A stretch of DNA of 64,000 nt from an uncultured Bacteroides sp. (lineage in GTDB: Bacteria > Bacteroidota > Bacteroidia > Cytophagales > Cyclobacteriaceae): NCBI GenBank assembly GCA_902168185.1, contig CABHOV010000061.1, positions 1-64,000 on the forward strand, given 5' to 3'. The notes under the pieces were generated by a model, which saw only the letters and a program-made list of their open reading frames with translations, did not search any database and had not been told where the DNA came from. Positions 8,481-17,653 of the stretch are shown piece after piece. The position numbers were made by a program, and so were the translations under genes. Numbering within the stretch: position 1 is the stretch's first letter; each line of letters starts with the position of its first letter.

Positions 8481-10605
8481 AGATTCGTTCCAGGATGCTT
8501 TCAAGGAAGCCGAAGTAAGTCCCACAGAAAATGTGTGGACGAACATCGAGCTTGATCTTGAGAAGGCAGAGGGAGATAAGATGAAGCGTAGAATATTTTT
8601 CTACAAGCTTCTGGCCGCTGCATCTGTAGCTTTTGCTATGTGTGTGGCCGGTATAGGATATTATGTAGTTCAGAATGAACACCAGAACAACGGACAGTTT
8701 GCTTTAAATCAAACGCCTGCATCAGAAGGTCGTGGCAAGTCCAATACGACTAACGGTAACAATGGTACTAAAGAAGGTAATGCTACAGAAGAGCGTAACG
8801 ACTCGGCTTTGTCTGGCAATGAATCATCTTCACAAGATCAATCTGATTCAAAAGGTATATCTGAAGAATCAGACAACGCATTCGATGGTAACAGCGCAAG
8901 TGCCTCTTCCTCTGTTTCACAGGAACGGAATTCCGGTGCATCTGAAAATGATCAACAGTCCGTTGCTGGGTTAAGCCCGAAACAACGTGGTGACAAAAGC
9001 AATAAAAATAACTCAGCTTCTCCTGGTGAAATAAGTCCTGCAGCAGCGGATGAAGCAAGCACATCTGGAAAATATACTCAGAAGAACGCTATAGCAGATG
9101 CAACTATAGCATCTAAAAATGCGAAACAGAATAACACAACAAACGGGCGTCTGAGAGATGCTTCTGCTCTTGACAAAGTAACGAGATCAGAAGGATATAC
9201 TTCAAAAAATAGTAATGCTAATACAGCAATAGCTTCAGATAAAACCAATCAGAATACTACTGGAAATGAAAAAACAATCGCTTCCGCTGATAAGACGAAT
9301 GAAGCAAATAGATCTGCAGATGCAAACAACAATGCAGTAAATGATGCTCAGTATATAGCTAAAAATTCTACCAATGAAAATAATGCAGCGGTAGATGCTC
9401 GAGGTAAGAATCAAACATCTGCATCAACTGAGAAGCAAGGCTCGATTGCATTGGCGAATAAAAACGAACTAAACAAAGCTAACGGTATAAATAAAGCGGG
9501 CGATAATACATCTAAACAGATTGTGGCGGATAACACTGCGATAGCTGCAAATGATAAGAACGCTATAGCAGATACTCAAAACAAAAATGCATCATCATTA
9601 ACAGAAGGTAAACAACCTGTTGCTTCATCTGAAAATACAGACAACACAAATGGTGCTATCGACATCAATCCGTTTACGCGTTACGGAAATGCATCCGGAG
9701 AGTTTGGGGCTATATCCAAGTCGACCTCAGTTGCTTCCAATGCTGGCGTGAATAAATTACCAGCGCGAATGAATAAGCCTGCTGATTTTGATGCTACGAA
9801 ACTGGCTCCTCAGGAAGATCCGCTGATGGTGATGCTCGCGCGTCTCGATCAACAGGAAAAAAATGCACAGGACGAACAAAAGAAGGAGGAGAAGAATAAC
9901 ACAGAAAAACTTTGGACATCCGTGGGATTTGCTGCCGGTAGTTTTAATACGGTGAATTCAACGGTGTCGCCTTCTTCCGCGCAGTCTTTCGCTGCGAATA
10001 GTGCAGCGACCCAACAAGCGAAAGCTTCAGGGTCTGCGTATACAGTAGGCATAAGCCTGGGTACACGTATATCAAAACGATGGGTGGTACAAGGCGGTGT
10101 AAACTATATGACGCAGGCATCTGACTATACCGCTAACGCTGTAGGTACTTCTGATTTTACAAACTTCAGCGCTCCGAATGTAAACAGTATGATGAGTGAA
10201 GCTGACAGCAAAATCGTATCCACTGCTCCGTATACTATAAATAATAATGTTCAATTTGTAAGTATACCTTTACAAGCCGGATACCTTGTCGTGAATAAAC
10301 GTTTTGGTGTTCAGCTCAACGGAGGTATATCAACGGATATGTTCCTGCAGAATACACTTACTCCCGAGAGTGATAATGTGAGCAAGACTACGCAAGGCAG
10401 TGGTGCTGATTCTCCTTACCGTTCGCTTAACTTCAGCGGGTTGGTAGGCACAGAGTTCAGTTATAAGTTTGGACAACATTACAGGTTGTCGCTGAATCCA
10501 GGGCTGCGTTATCCTTTCAATTCTATCTACAAATCCGATCAGCCGATAACAGCCATGCCGTTGACCTTTGATGTCGGATTACGTTTTCGTTATATTTTTC
10601 ACTAA
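8461..10605 (+). CDS. Anti-sigma-like inner-membrane protein fused to an outer-membrane beta-barrel through an Asn-rich linker
   Basis: 714 residues in four visible parts. Residues 1-46 are short, charged and cytoplasmic (FEDSFQDAFKEAEVSPTENV), typical of Bacteroidota anti-sigma-type proteins. Residues 47-70 form one transmembrane helix. Residues 72 to about 400 are a low-complexity linker rich in Asn, Ala, Ser, Lys and Thr, with loose NAIAD-like repeats. A bridging part holds a short acidic-basic helix (LDQQEKNAQDEQKKEEKNN). From about 482 to 714 lies a beta-barrel of alternating hydrophobic strands (LWTSVGFAAGSF, YTVGISLGTRISKRWVVQGG, FDVGLRFRYIF), similar to PorT/OMP_b-brl proteins. The start overlaps the sigma gene by 20 bases. 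I infer one chain spanning inner membrane, periplasm and outer membrane, able to report barrel state to the sigma factor. The anti-sigma role is from context. Confidence 0.75.
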   Translation: MESRKFEDSFQDAFKEAEVSPTENVWTNIELDLEKAEGDKMKRRIFFYKLLAAASVAFAMCVAGIGYYVVQNEHQNNGQFALNQTPASEGRGKSNTTNGNNGTKEGNATEERNDSALSGNESSSQDQSDSKGISEESDNAFDGNSASASSSVSQERNSGASENDQQSVAGLSPKQRGDKSNKNNSASPGEISPAAADEASTSGKYTQKNAIADATIASKNAKQNNTTNGRLRDASALDKVTRSEGYTSKNSNANTAIASDKTNQNTTGNEKTIASADKTNEANRSADANNNAVNDAQYIAKNSTNENNAAVDARGKNQTSASTEKQGSIALANKNELNKANGINKAGDNTSKQIVADNTAIAANDKNAIADTQNKNASSLTEGKQPVASSENTDNTNGAIDINPFTRYGNASGEFGAISKSTSVASNAGVNKLPARMNKPADFDATKLAPQEDPLMVMLARLDQQEKNAQDEQKKEEKNNTEKLWTSVGFAAGSFNTVNSTVSPSSAQSFAANSAATQQAKASGSAYTVGISLGTRISKRWVVQGGVNYMTQASDYTANAVGTSDFTNFSAPNVNSMMSEADSKIVSTAPYTINNNVQFVSIPLQAGYLVVNKRFGVQLNGGISTDMFLQNTLTPESDNVSKTTQGSGADSPYRSLNFSGLVGTEFSYKFGQHYRLSLNPGLRYPFNSIYKSDQPITAMPLTFDVGLRFRYIFH

Positions 10606-10662
10606 GGTTCCAACCTTTTCATGGGGAGGGGGGTCTAACCCTCAAACAAACCCTGAACTGTT

Positions 10663-12000
10663 ATGGACACTTTAGAGAGAAGACTTCAAAAGCGAATCCA
10701 TGTTTCGCTCTATGCTTTACTTTTTCTAACAAGCCTTCTCGGATTAAGTGTTCTGCTTGAAGGGTGTACAGACAAATGCGAAGTAACCAACGAGTATACA
10801 TATTACAAACCTGTTTATACTACGCTGGATGAGTTGCGCGCTGGTGTAGCAGTAACGGCTCCTGAACCGATTAAAAGTGTTGGTAAGATCTATTACAAAG
10901 GTGGGTTTCTTTTTGTGAATGAGCCTGGCAAAGGTATTCACATTATTGATAATCATGATCCGTCTGCACCGGTTAATAAAAGTTTTATTACGATTCCAGG
11001 TAACTTTGAACTGGCGATTAAAGGCGACTTGCTATACGCTGATAGCTATATAGACCTCGTAGTGCTCGATATAGCATCTCTGGAAAGTATCAAGGAAGTA
11101 AACCGCATTGAAAATATATTCAGTAATTATAACAGCCTCGGTTTCTATACAGATGCTGAAAAAGGTGTAGTGACTGACTGGGCTGAGACAAAAGATGTTT
11201 CGATACAGCAGTCAGACTGTGATGCCAACATACAGGCATGGGGCGGTATGTATTACAGTGAAGGTATAGCGTTAGCTAGTAATGTGACTTTTGATAAGAG
11301 CGCAGCCATCGCTCCGGGGAACGGCTCTGGCCCCGGAGTTGGCGGCTCTATGGCGCGCTTTACAATCAATCAGGATTATCTCTATACATTGGATGCAGGC
11401 AATCTGCAACCGGTAGACATTACAGATGGAAAAAATCCGATAGCAAAAACAAAGACTTATGTCAACGGAGATATAGAGACTATTTTTCCTTATGGCGAGA
11501 ATCTCTTTATAGGCTCCAGTAGCGGCATGTATATATTCAGTGTGTCAACGCCTGCTGCACCTTCACTGATTAGTACCTATGCGCACGTACGAAGCTGCGA
11601 TCCGGTGATTGTCGATGGCAACTATGCATACGTCACACTTCGCTCAGGAACAGCTTGCCAGGGATTTACCAACCAGCTTGAAGTTATTGATATCACCAAC
11701 CTGCAATCTCCTCAGTTGATAAAGACGTATTCAATGACCAATCCACACGGCCTTGGAAAAGATAATGAGACACTGTTTATCTGTGATGGTGAAGCCGGTT
11801 TAAAAGTATACGATGCTTCGGATATAAACGCAATTGATTCCAAACAACTGGCGCATCATCAGGATATACACGCATACGATGTGATTCCTTTTAACAATGT
11901 ATTGATGATGATCGGAGAGGACGGACTCTTTCAATACGACTATGCTGATCCAAAGAATATAAAACTACTCAGCCATATCGTTGTGTCGAATGAAGAATAG
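10663..12000 (+). CDS. LVIVD-repeat beta-propeller lipoprotein
   Basis: 445 residues. The signal peptide ends in a lipobox, LLEGC, with Cys35. The rest is a series of about 45-residue units of the LVIVD kind, where a value is followed by an identity statement: KGIHIIDNHDPSAPV, DLLYADSYIDLVVLDI, NQLEVIDITNLQSPQLI, GLKVYDASDINAI. Such proteins fold as beta-propellers and sit on the cell surface or in the periplasm; no enzymatic activity is established. It follows the sigma/anti-sigma pair by 57 bases and overlaps the next gene by 11 bases, so it belongs to the same envelope operon. Confidence 0.85.
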   Translation: MDTLERRLQKRIHVSLYALLFLTSLLGLSVLLEGCTDKCEVTNEYTYYKPVYTTLDELRAGVAVTAPEPIKSVGKIYYKGGFLFVNEPGKGIHIIDNHDPSAPVNKSFITIPGNFELAIKGDLLYADSYIDLVVLDIASLESIKEVNRIENIFSNYNSLGFYTDAEKGVVTDWAETKDVSIQQSDCDANIQAWGGMYYSEGIALASNVTFDKSAAIAPGNGSGPGVGGSMARFTINQDYLYTLDAGNLQPVDITDGKNPIAKTKTYVNGDIETIFPYGENLFIGSSSGMYIFSVSTPAAPSLISTYAHVRSCDPVIVDGNYAYVTLRSGTACQGFTNQLEVIDITNLQSPQLIKTYSMTNPHGLGKDNETLFICDGEAGLKVYDASDINAIDSKQLAHHQDIHAYDVIPFNNVLMMIGEDGLFQYDYADPKNIKLLSHIVVSNEE

Positions 12001-12586
12001 CATATTCTTAACGGCTTGCCTCTTCATGGCTGCACTTTCTACGCAAGGTCAATCAGATACGATTTCTTCTAGTAGTGAAAAGAAAATCCGGTATACGAAC
12101 AGTTTTTTGGCAGGTGCTCTATTGGGTAAAAAAGGAAATGGAAGCTATACTTCCATCACTACGATTCACGGCATCCGCTATAATCGTTTGGCGGCCGGTC
12201 TTGGAACAGGTTATGAAGGCTATACCGATTGGCGTGTTCTTCCAATTTTCGGCAGTGTATCGTATGACTTCGTAGGTATCAAACAGAATTCATTTTTTGT
12301 GCAGGTGAATGGTGGCTATTCGATTGCGTATCATACTGCTGAACGTGAGGATTATCAAGAGTATGAAAGAGGAAAGGGAAAGACTTTCAGTGGCTTAATC
12401 GGATATAGAATTAAGGCGAATAAATTCAGCATATACATCAGCTCCGGGTATAAATTTCAACGAATAAAGTATAGCTATAGCCCTATATATTGGTGGGATT
12501 CTTCCGGAGAGTTAGATCCTCCAAAAACTACTGTACAACGCGATATGGAACGATTTATAGTGCAGATTGGCTTTGGTTTAAATTAA
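11990..12586 (+). CDS. Small outer-membrane beta-barrel protein
   Basis: 198 residues starting at ATG 11990, inside the end of the preceding gene (11-base overlap). The signal peptide MKNSIFLTACLFMAALSTQGQ is followed by alternating amphipathic strands: YNRLAAGLGTGYEGY, FFVQVNGGYSIAYH, FSIYISSGYKFQRIKY and the C-terminal FIVQIGFGLN. This pattern and length suit an 8-stranded OmpA-like barrel. I chose 11990 over a TTG nine bases upstream because the signal peptide begins directly at the ATG. It is the last gene of the sigma-factor operon, and its role is unknown. Confidence 0.7.
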   Translation: MKNSIFLTACLFMAALSTQGQSDTISSSSEKKIRYTNSFLAGALLGKKGNGSYTSITTIHGIRYNRLAAGLGTGYEGYTDWRVLPIFGSVSYDFVGIKQNSFFVQVNGGYSIAYHTAEREDYQEYERGKGKTFSGLIGYRIKANKFSIYISSGYKFQRIKYSYSPIYWWDSSGELDPPKTTVQRDMERFIVQIGFGLN

Positions 12587-12660
12587 TATAGCAAGCTATA
12601 CCAGATTGTGGTCGTGCCAAGGTCGATACTATATCCCATCAAAAATACAGAGGTTAAGAG

Positions 12661-12738
12661 ATGGCAGCAGCAATGCTGACATTAAAAATACTGGTGTACC
12701 AGGAAGGAACGACTGGTGTCACCATGGGTAAAGGTTAG
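12661..12738 (+). other. Possible short ORF or small RNA ending at a strong terminator
   Basis: A 25-codon frame, MAAAMLTLKILVYQEGTTGV then TMGKG, ends 12 bases before a strong intrinsic terminator. No promoter consensus or good ribosome site is visible. A TATAGC-AA-GCTATA palindrome lies at 12588-12601, just after the previous gene. The segment may simply be the 3' untranslated end of the sigma-factor operon. Confidence 0.25.
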
Positions 12739-12749
12739 TTTTTAGAGAC

Positions 12750-12782
12750 GGATGCCGGGTTGTTCCTACCGGCATCCTTTTT
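12750..12782 (+). terminator. Strong intrinsic terminator
   Basis: GGATGCCGG pairs perfectly with CCGGCATCC around a ten-base loop and is followed by five T's. It probably ends the sigma-factor operon or a short RNA. Confidence 0.85.
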
Positions 12783-12848
12783 CCGTCCTGAAGCTGTTCA
12801 CCCTTCAGCGTAGCTATTCCAGGCATTTATTTTTAAGATTGTATCCGT

Positions 12849-13061
12849 ATGCATCGAAGCCGGGTCACATCTTCCACTTTTAAATCAATAGGGTATGATG
12901 AAGAACATCAAATCCTGGAAGTGGAATTTCAAACGCGTGAAGTATACCAGTACTTTAAAGTACCTGTGGAGGTATATGAAGCCTTTATGAATGCAGATTC
13001 ATTGGGCGCATATTTTTCAGAGAATATCCGGCTGGTATATGATTTTAAACATATATTATAG
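12849..13061 (+). CDS. KTSC domain protein
   Basis: 70 residues, essentially one KTSC domain, named for its occurrence at the C-terminus of some lysyl-tRNA synthetases. Diagnostic features are SSTFKSIGYDEEHQILEVEF, the YQYFKVPVEVYEAFMNADS core and the GAYFSENIR ending. Stand-alone copies of this size are common in bacteria and their role is not established. It converges on the ABC-F gene with only five bases between the stop codons. Confidence 0.85.
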   Translation: MHRSRVTSSTFKSIGYDEEHQILEVEFQTREVYQYFKVPVEVYEAFMNADSLGAYFSENIRLVYDFKHIL

Positions 13062-13066
13062 CGCGC

Positions 13067-14977
13067 CTAGCTGAGCTCGTCTATAGCAGTAGCGATCTCT
13101 TCCCATTTTTTATTTGCAGTAGCTAACTCTTCTTCTGCTTTCTTAAATATAGCCTGAGTCTCTTTAAGCTTTGCTGGGTTGCTGAACACTTCAGGTGTGG
13201 CAAGTTCATGCTCCAGTTTTGTTTTGCGCTCTTCCAACTGTCCAATGAGCTCTTCTACTTTTTTCAAATCTTTTTCAAGCGTCTTGCGCTTGGCATCATT
13301 GCTTGGAGTCTGCTGCGGTTTTTGCTTTACTTCAGGTTCTGGTTTCTTTTGCTTGGGCGGTTCCGATTTTACACCGGCTGCTTCATTCTTCTTGCGCCAG
13401 TGTTCGTACTCATCGTACGTGCCGGGGTATTCCTTGATTTGTTTATCTTCTATATACCAGATCTTGTTCGCGATCTGACTTACAAAGTGACGATTGTGGG
13501 ATACCACTACAAAGCTTCCAAGGTATTGCTGCAAGGCTTGAATAAGTATATTCTCAGAAATAAAATCCAAGTGGTTGGTAGGTTCATCGAGGAGTAAAAA
13601 GTTAGCTTCAGAGATCAACGTCTTTGCCAACGCTACGCGCGATTTCTCTCCACCGGATAATACTTTGATCTTCTTGAATACATCTTCATCTGTAAAGAGA
13701 AAACATCCCAGTACATTTCGCAACTCCTGATCTGTTTTACCCGAACCGGCCTGCACCAGTTCTTCCAATATTTCATTATCAACTTTGAGTGATTCCAATT
13801 GATGCTGTGCGTAGAACGCGCGGATCACATTGTAACCCATGACACGTTCTCCTTCAACTTCATCTTCTCCGGCAACAATCCTCAACAAAGTAGACTTACC
13901 TTTTCCGTTTGCTCCAATCAAAGCGATCTTATCACCACGTTCAATGGAGATAGATGTATTCTTCAGGATCTCCACAGGGCCATATGCCTTGGATATATTG
14001 TTGAGCGTAATGATATAGCGACCAGGCTGCTGCTTGAACTTGAAGCGAAAATTAACAGCAGCACTATCATCCACCACTTCTTCTATCATGTCAAGTTTCT
14101 CCAATGCCTTAACACGTGATTGAACCTGACGTGATTTCGATGCCTTCGCTTTGAAGCGCTCTATAAAACGTTCGGTCTGTTTGATCTTTTGTTGTTGATT
14201 CTCATAAGCACCTTGCTGAATTTCCTGGCGCATTTCTTTCTCTTGTAAATAGAAAGAATAATTTCCTTCATAGGAAATGAGTTGCTGTTGTGTAACATCA
14301 ACCGTCTTGGTAATAACATTGTCAAGGAAAGTACGATCGTGAGAAACGATGATTACAGCACCATCATAATTCCGTAAGTAATTTTCCACCCACTCAATCG
14401 AAGGTAAATCCAAGTGGTTGGTAGGTTCATCGAGCATCAACAGCGATGGTTTCTCAAGCAGAAGTTTTGCAAGCATCACACGCATGCGCCATCCTCCGGA
14501 AAATTCTTTGAGCGGTCGATGTAGATCTCCTGTCAGGAATCCTATACCTTCCAGTACTTCTTCTGCCTTTGATTGCACCGTATAGCCATCGAGGTGATCA
14601 TACTTTTCCTGAAGCTTCGAGAGTTTCTCCACGAGGTCGTCTGAATATTCTTCTTCCAGTTTTTTGATGATGACTTCTAACTGGCGTTCTATTTCCACTA
14701 CTTCCTTGAACGCTCCCATAGCTACGGTGAGGATGGAATCTTCAGTTTGATAGGAGAGAAGATCCTGGTTCAGAAAGCCGATTGTACATTCATTACTCTT
14801 GCTGATTGACCCACCATCAATTTTATATTCACCATTAATAATTTTCAATAGTGTGGATTTTCCGCGGCCATTCAATCCGATCAAACCGATTTTGTCTTTC
14901 GGCTTCACAAACATATTGGCATTTTCGTAAAGCGCGCGGCCTCCGATGTAATAAGAAAGATTGGTGATGGATATCAT
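13067..14977 (-). CDS. ABC-F family ATPase (ribosome-associated, Uup/YdiF type)
   Basis: About 636 residues with two ABC cassettes and no membrane domain, the ABC-F plan. These proteins enter the ribosomal E site to assist translation or give antibiotic protection. Walker A motifs are GLNGRGKST and GANGKGKST. Signatures are EFSGGWRMRV and VLSGGEKSRV. Both Walker B segments end in LDEPTNHLD. The inter-domain linker, with FIERFKAKASKSRQVQSRVK, is the ribosome-interacting P-site motif region. A Pro/Lys-rich stretch and a C-terminal coiled coil follow, as in Uup. I chose ATG 14977 over 15010 because MISITNLSYYIGG is the typical start; GAGGGG lies upstream. Confidence 0.93.
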   Translation of the reverse strand: MISITNLSYYIGGRALYENANMFVKPKDKIGLIGLNGRGKSTLLKIINGEYKIDGGSISKSNECTIGFLNQDLLSYQTEDSILTVAMGAFKEVVEIERQLEVIIKKLEEEYSDDLVEKLSKLQEKYDHLDGYTVQSKAEEVLEGIGFLTGDLHRPLKEFSGGWRMRVMLAKLLLEKPSLLMLDEPTNHLDLPSIEWVENYLRNYDGAVIIVSHDRTFLDNVITKTVDVTQQQLISYEGNYSFYLQEKEMRQEIQQGAYENQQQKIKQTERFIERFKAKASKSRQVQSRVKALEKLDMIEEVVDDSAAVNFRFKFKQQPGRYIITLNNISKAYGPVEILKNTSISIERGDKIALIGANGKGKSTLLRIVAGEDEVEGERVMGYNVIRAFYAQHQLESLKVDNEILEELVQAGSGKTDQELRNVLGCFLFTDEDVFKKIKVLSGGEKSRVALAKTLISEANFLLLDEPTNHLDFISENILIQALQQYLGSFVVVSHNRHFVSQIANKIWYIEDKQIKEYPGTYDEYEHWRKKNEAAGVKSEPPKQKKPEPEVKQKPQQTPSNDAKRKTLEKDLKKVEELIGQLEERKTKLEHELATPEVFSNPAKLKETQAIFKKAEEELATANKKWEEIATAIDELS

Positions 14978-15042
14978 AATTGCTAATTCCCCTCGATCAA
15001 GGCACAGCAACGTTGCATGCTGGTACCTTCTTGAATCGGGCG

Positions 15043-15050
15043 CAAAAATA
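15043..15050 (-). promoter_or_regulatory. Candidate -7 element for the ABC-F gene
   Basis: TATTTTTG on the minus strand fits TAnnTTTG, with a predicted leader of about 60 bases. No -33 element is clear. Confidence 0.4.
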
Positions 15051-15178
15051 ATCAGTATTTACAGCATTTCCGGAATTTAAAATGAGATGGGCATTGAAAT
15101 TTTGCCACTTACATAATCAACATCCATTCTGAGGACGAAAACCCTTAATTTCCACACGTTTTTAACGATTATGAATTT

Positions 15179-16360
15179 ATGAGATCGATTATTTCAACTC
15201 CTGTTTTGATGCTCGGGCTGATGCTTGCCTGCAGCAATTCGAGTTCTACTGACCCTACAGGCGACAAGGGCGTTAACGGCATTGATGTCAGTGCTCCGGC
15301 CATAACAGACTATGCGGCAACATTGCCGTTGGATAAGATCAAGCTACCGGCGGGTTTTAAAATTGCAGTATATGCAGAAGTGGAGAATGCACGCTCCATG
15401 GCGTTGAGTCCTTCCGGTGTAGTATATGTAGGCAATCGTGACAAGGATAAGGTATATGCTGTAAAAGATACCAATGGTGATTTTATAGCCGATAAAAAAT
15501 GGGTCATTGCATCAGGACTAAATATGCCAAATGGTGTTGCGTTTAAAGATGGCAACCTATATGTAGCAGAGATCAGTAAGATCACTAAATATACCGGCAT
15601 TGAATCTAAGCTGGATAATCCTCCTGCGCCAACGGTGATCGCTGATAATTACCCGACTGAATCACATCATGGCTGGAAGTTTATAGCGTTTGGTCCTGAT
15701 GGGAAACTATATGTACCCGTTGGCGCACCGTGCAACATCTGCGAATCAAAAGACGAAATATATGCGAGTATAACACGCTTGAATGCCGATGGATCAGGTC
15801 GCGAAATTTTTGCGAGAGGCGTTCGTAATACAGTTGGATTTACATGGCATCCACAAACAAAAGAACTCTGGTTTACAGACAACGGTCGAGATATGCTGGG
15901 CGATGACAAACCTTCCTGCGAGTTAAATGTAGCTCCAAAAAAAGGAATGCACTTCGGCTATCCATATTGCCATGAAGGATCGATTAAAGATCCGGAGTTT
16001 GGAGATAAACATCCTTGCTCAGAGTTTACAGCGCCTGCTGATAAACTAGGGCCACACGTTGCACCATTAGGTTTAAAATTTTATACCGGCAGTTCATTCC
16101 CGGCAGCATACAAGAATCAGATCTTTGTAGCCGAACATGGTTCATGGAATCGCTCGAAGAAAAGCGGGTATAATGTCACGCTTGTAAAACTGCAGAATAA
16201 CAAAGTAGCCAGCCATGAATTGTTTGCCAGCGGATGGCTTGATGAAGCAACTCAAAAGGAGTGGGGCCGTCCGGTAGATGTACTCGTGCTTCCCGATGGA
16301 TCGATGCTGGTTTCAGACGATAAAGCAAATGTGATCTATCGTATCTCATATAAGGGTTGA
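15179..16360 (+). CDS. PQQ-dependent sugar/sorbosone dehydrogenase-like lipoprotein
   Basis: 393 residues. The signal peptide ends MLGLMLAC (lipid-modified Cys18). The remainder is a six-bladed propeller of the soluble glucose dehydrogenase/L-sorbosone dehydrogenase group. Recognisable parts are FKIAVYAEVENARSMALSPS, the blade with HHGWKFIAFGPDGKLYVPVG, the VRNTVGFTWHPQTKELWFTD segment with the catalytic-type His nearby, and HGSWNRSKKSGYNVTLVKL. An extra Cys cluster, GAPCNICES, is typical of the family. It likely oxidises a sugar in the periplasm using PQQ, although cofactor binding is inferred from family only. It is followed at 140 bases by a secreted peptidase. Confidence 0.85.
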   Translation: MRSIISTPVLMLGLMLACSNSSSTDPTGDKGVNGIDVSAPAITDYAATLPLDKIKLPAGFKIAVYAEVENARSMALSPSGVVYVGNRDKDKVYAVKDTNGDFIADKKWVIASGLNMPNGVAFKDGNLYVAEISKITKYTGIESKLDNPPAPTVIADNYPTESHHGWKFIAFGPDGKLYVPVGAPCNICESKDEIYASITRLNADGSGREIFARGVRNTVGFTWHPQTKELWFTDNGRDMLGDDKPSCELNVAPKKGMHFGYPYCHEGSIKDPEFGDKHPCSEFTAPADKLGPHVAPLGLKFYTGSSFPAAYKNQIFVAEHGSWNRSKKSGYNVTLVKLQNNKVASHELFASGWLDEATQKEWGRPVDVLVLPDGSMLVSDDKANVIYRISYKG

Positions 16361-16501
16361 TGTATATCAACCCTTCAAGTATACCGCAAGGTTTGCCAAG
16401 CCAGTAAAGTTTACGAAGATGATGTTTTGTGAGTAAAAAATGCGAACTTAGAAGAAGCTATACTGGTTACAGCAACGAAGAATAAACTTACCCTACGCAA
16501 T

Positions 16502-17620
16502 ATGAAAAGGATTCTCAGTCTCAGTATAATGTTGATGGCAGGTATATCCTGTATCATGGCGCAGCCCGCACCGGACGAAGCATTAACGGTTGTCAAGAAA
16601 ATAGAAAGTACACCGGTTAAAAATCAGGCGAACACCGGTACATGCTGGAGTTTTTCAACTACATCGCTGGTGGAATCACAGACTATTCATAATGGGCATG
16701 GTACGTTTGATCTTTCAGAGATGTTTACGGTGCGCAATATATATACCGAGAAGGCACGCAACTATATGCTTCGGCAAGGTGCTGCCCAGTTTGGTCCGGG
16801 TGGTTTAGGACATGATGTTATTCGTGCTATGGCTACCTATGGAGCTGTACCGGAAAGCGTTTACTCGGGATTGAACCTTGGTCAGAAAAAACATGATCAT
16901 GGTAAGCTTGATGCTCAGTTGAAATCTTACCTCGATAGTTTGTTGAAAACAAGACCTGTTCCGGTTGACTGGATGAAAGGATTTCAAAATATACTCGATG
17001 AACATCTGGGTAAAGCACCGGAGACCTTTACATATCGCGAGCGTCAATTTACACCCAAGAGCTTTGCTGCAGAGGTTTTACATTTCAAAGCAGACGACTA
17101 TGTGAACATCACTTCGTTCAGTCATCATCCATTCTATACTCCATTCATTCTCGAAGCACCCGATAATTTTTTGAATGGCTCCTATTATAATCTACCGCTA
17201 GACGAAATGATTGGTGTCACCGAGCGTGCAGTAGAGCAAGGATATTCTATAATGTGGGATGCCGATGTGAGCAATGAATACTTCCGCCAGAAGGATGGCT
17301 ATATATTGCAATGGAAAGACGGAAAGATACCGGCCACCGTTTCTCCTGACGATGAAGAGATGAAGTATAATCAAACATTTCGCCAGACACTCTATGAAAA
17401 TCTGACAACGCAGGATGATCACCTTATGCATCTTGTCGGTCTGGAGAAATCAAAAACCGGTAAGAAGTTTTTTATGGTGAAGAATTCCTGGGGCGAATAT
17501 GGTCCGTTCAAGGGATATATACATGTCTCAGAAGCATACTTTGCTATTAACACCGTAAGCCTCGTGGTTCCAAAAGCAGCGATTGATAAAGCGTTGCTAA
17601 CCAAGTTGGGAATTCAATAG
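16502..17620 (+). CDS. Secreted C1-family cysteine peptidase (bleomycin hydrolase/PepC type)
   Basis: 372 residues with signal peptide MKRILSLSIMLMAGISCIMA. The papain-like catalytic set is visible: Gln42 and Cys48 in VKNQANTGTCWSFSTTS, His in DDHLMHLVGLE, and Asn in MVKNSWGEYGPFKGYIHVS. The sequence LSEMFTVRNIYTEKARNYML and the long insert match bleomycin hydrolase/aminopeptidase C rather than ordinary papain. Most members are cytosolic; the signal peptide puts this one in the periplasm or outside. It precedes lgt by 33 bases. Confidence 0.9.
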   Translation: MKRILSLSIMLMAGISCIMAQPAPDEALTVVKKIESTPVKNQANTGTCWSFSTTSLVESQTIHNGHGTFDLSEMFTVRNIYTEKARNYMLRQGAAQFGPGGLGHDVIRAMATYGAVPESVYSGLNLGQKKHDHGKLDAQLKSYLDSLLKTRPVPVDWMKGFQNILDEHLGKAPETFTYRERQFTPKSFAAEVLHFKADDYVNITSFSHHPFYTPFILEAPDNFLNGSYYNLPLDEMIGVTERAVEQGYSIMWDADVSNEYFRQKDGYILQWKDGKIPATVSPDDEEMKYNQTFRQTLYENLTTQDDHLMHLVGLEKSKTGKKFFMVKNSWGEYGPFKGYIHVSEAYFAINTVSLVVPKAAIDKALLTKLGIQ

Positions 17621-17653
17621 TTAATCTTTAAACTTCGGCTCAACGAATTTGCT

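Noticed and set aside
9061-9660. Tandem DNA repeat in the Asn-rich linker
   Set aside because: The similarity is in amino-acid composition with loose NAIAD-like units; no DNA period repeats exactly.
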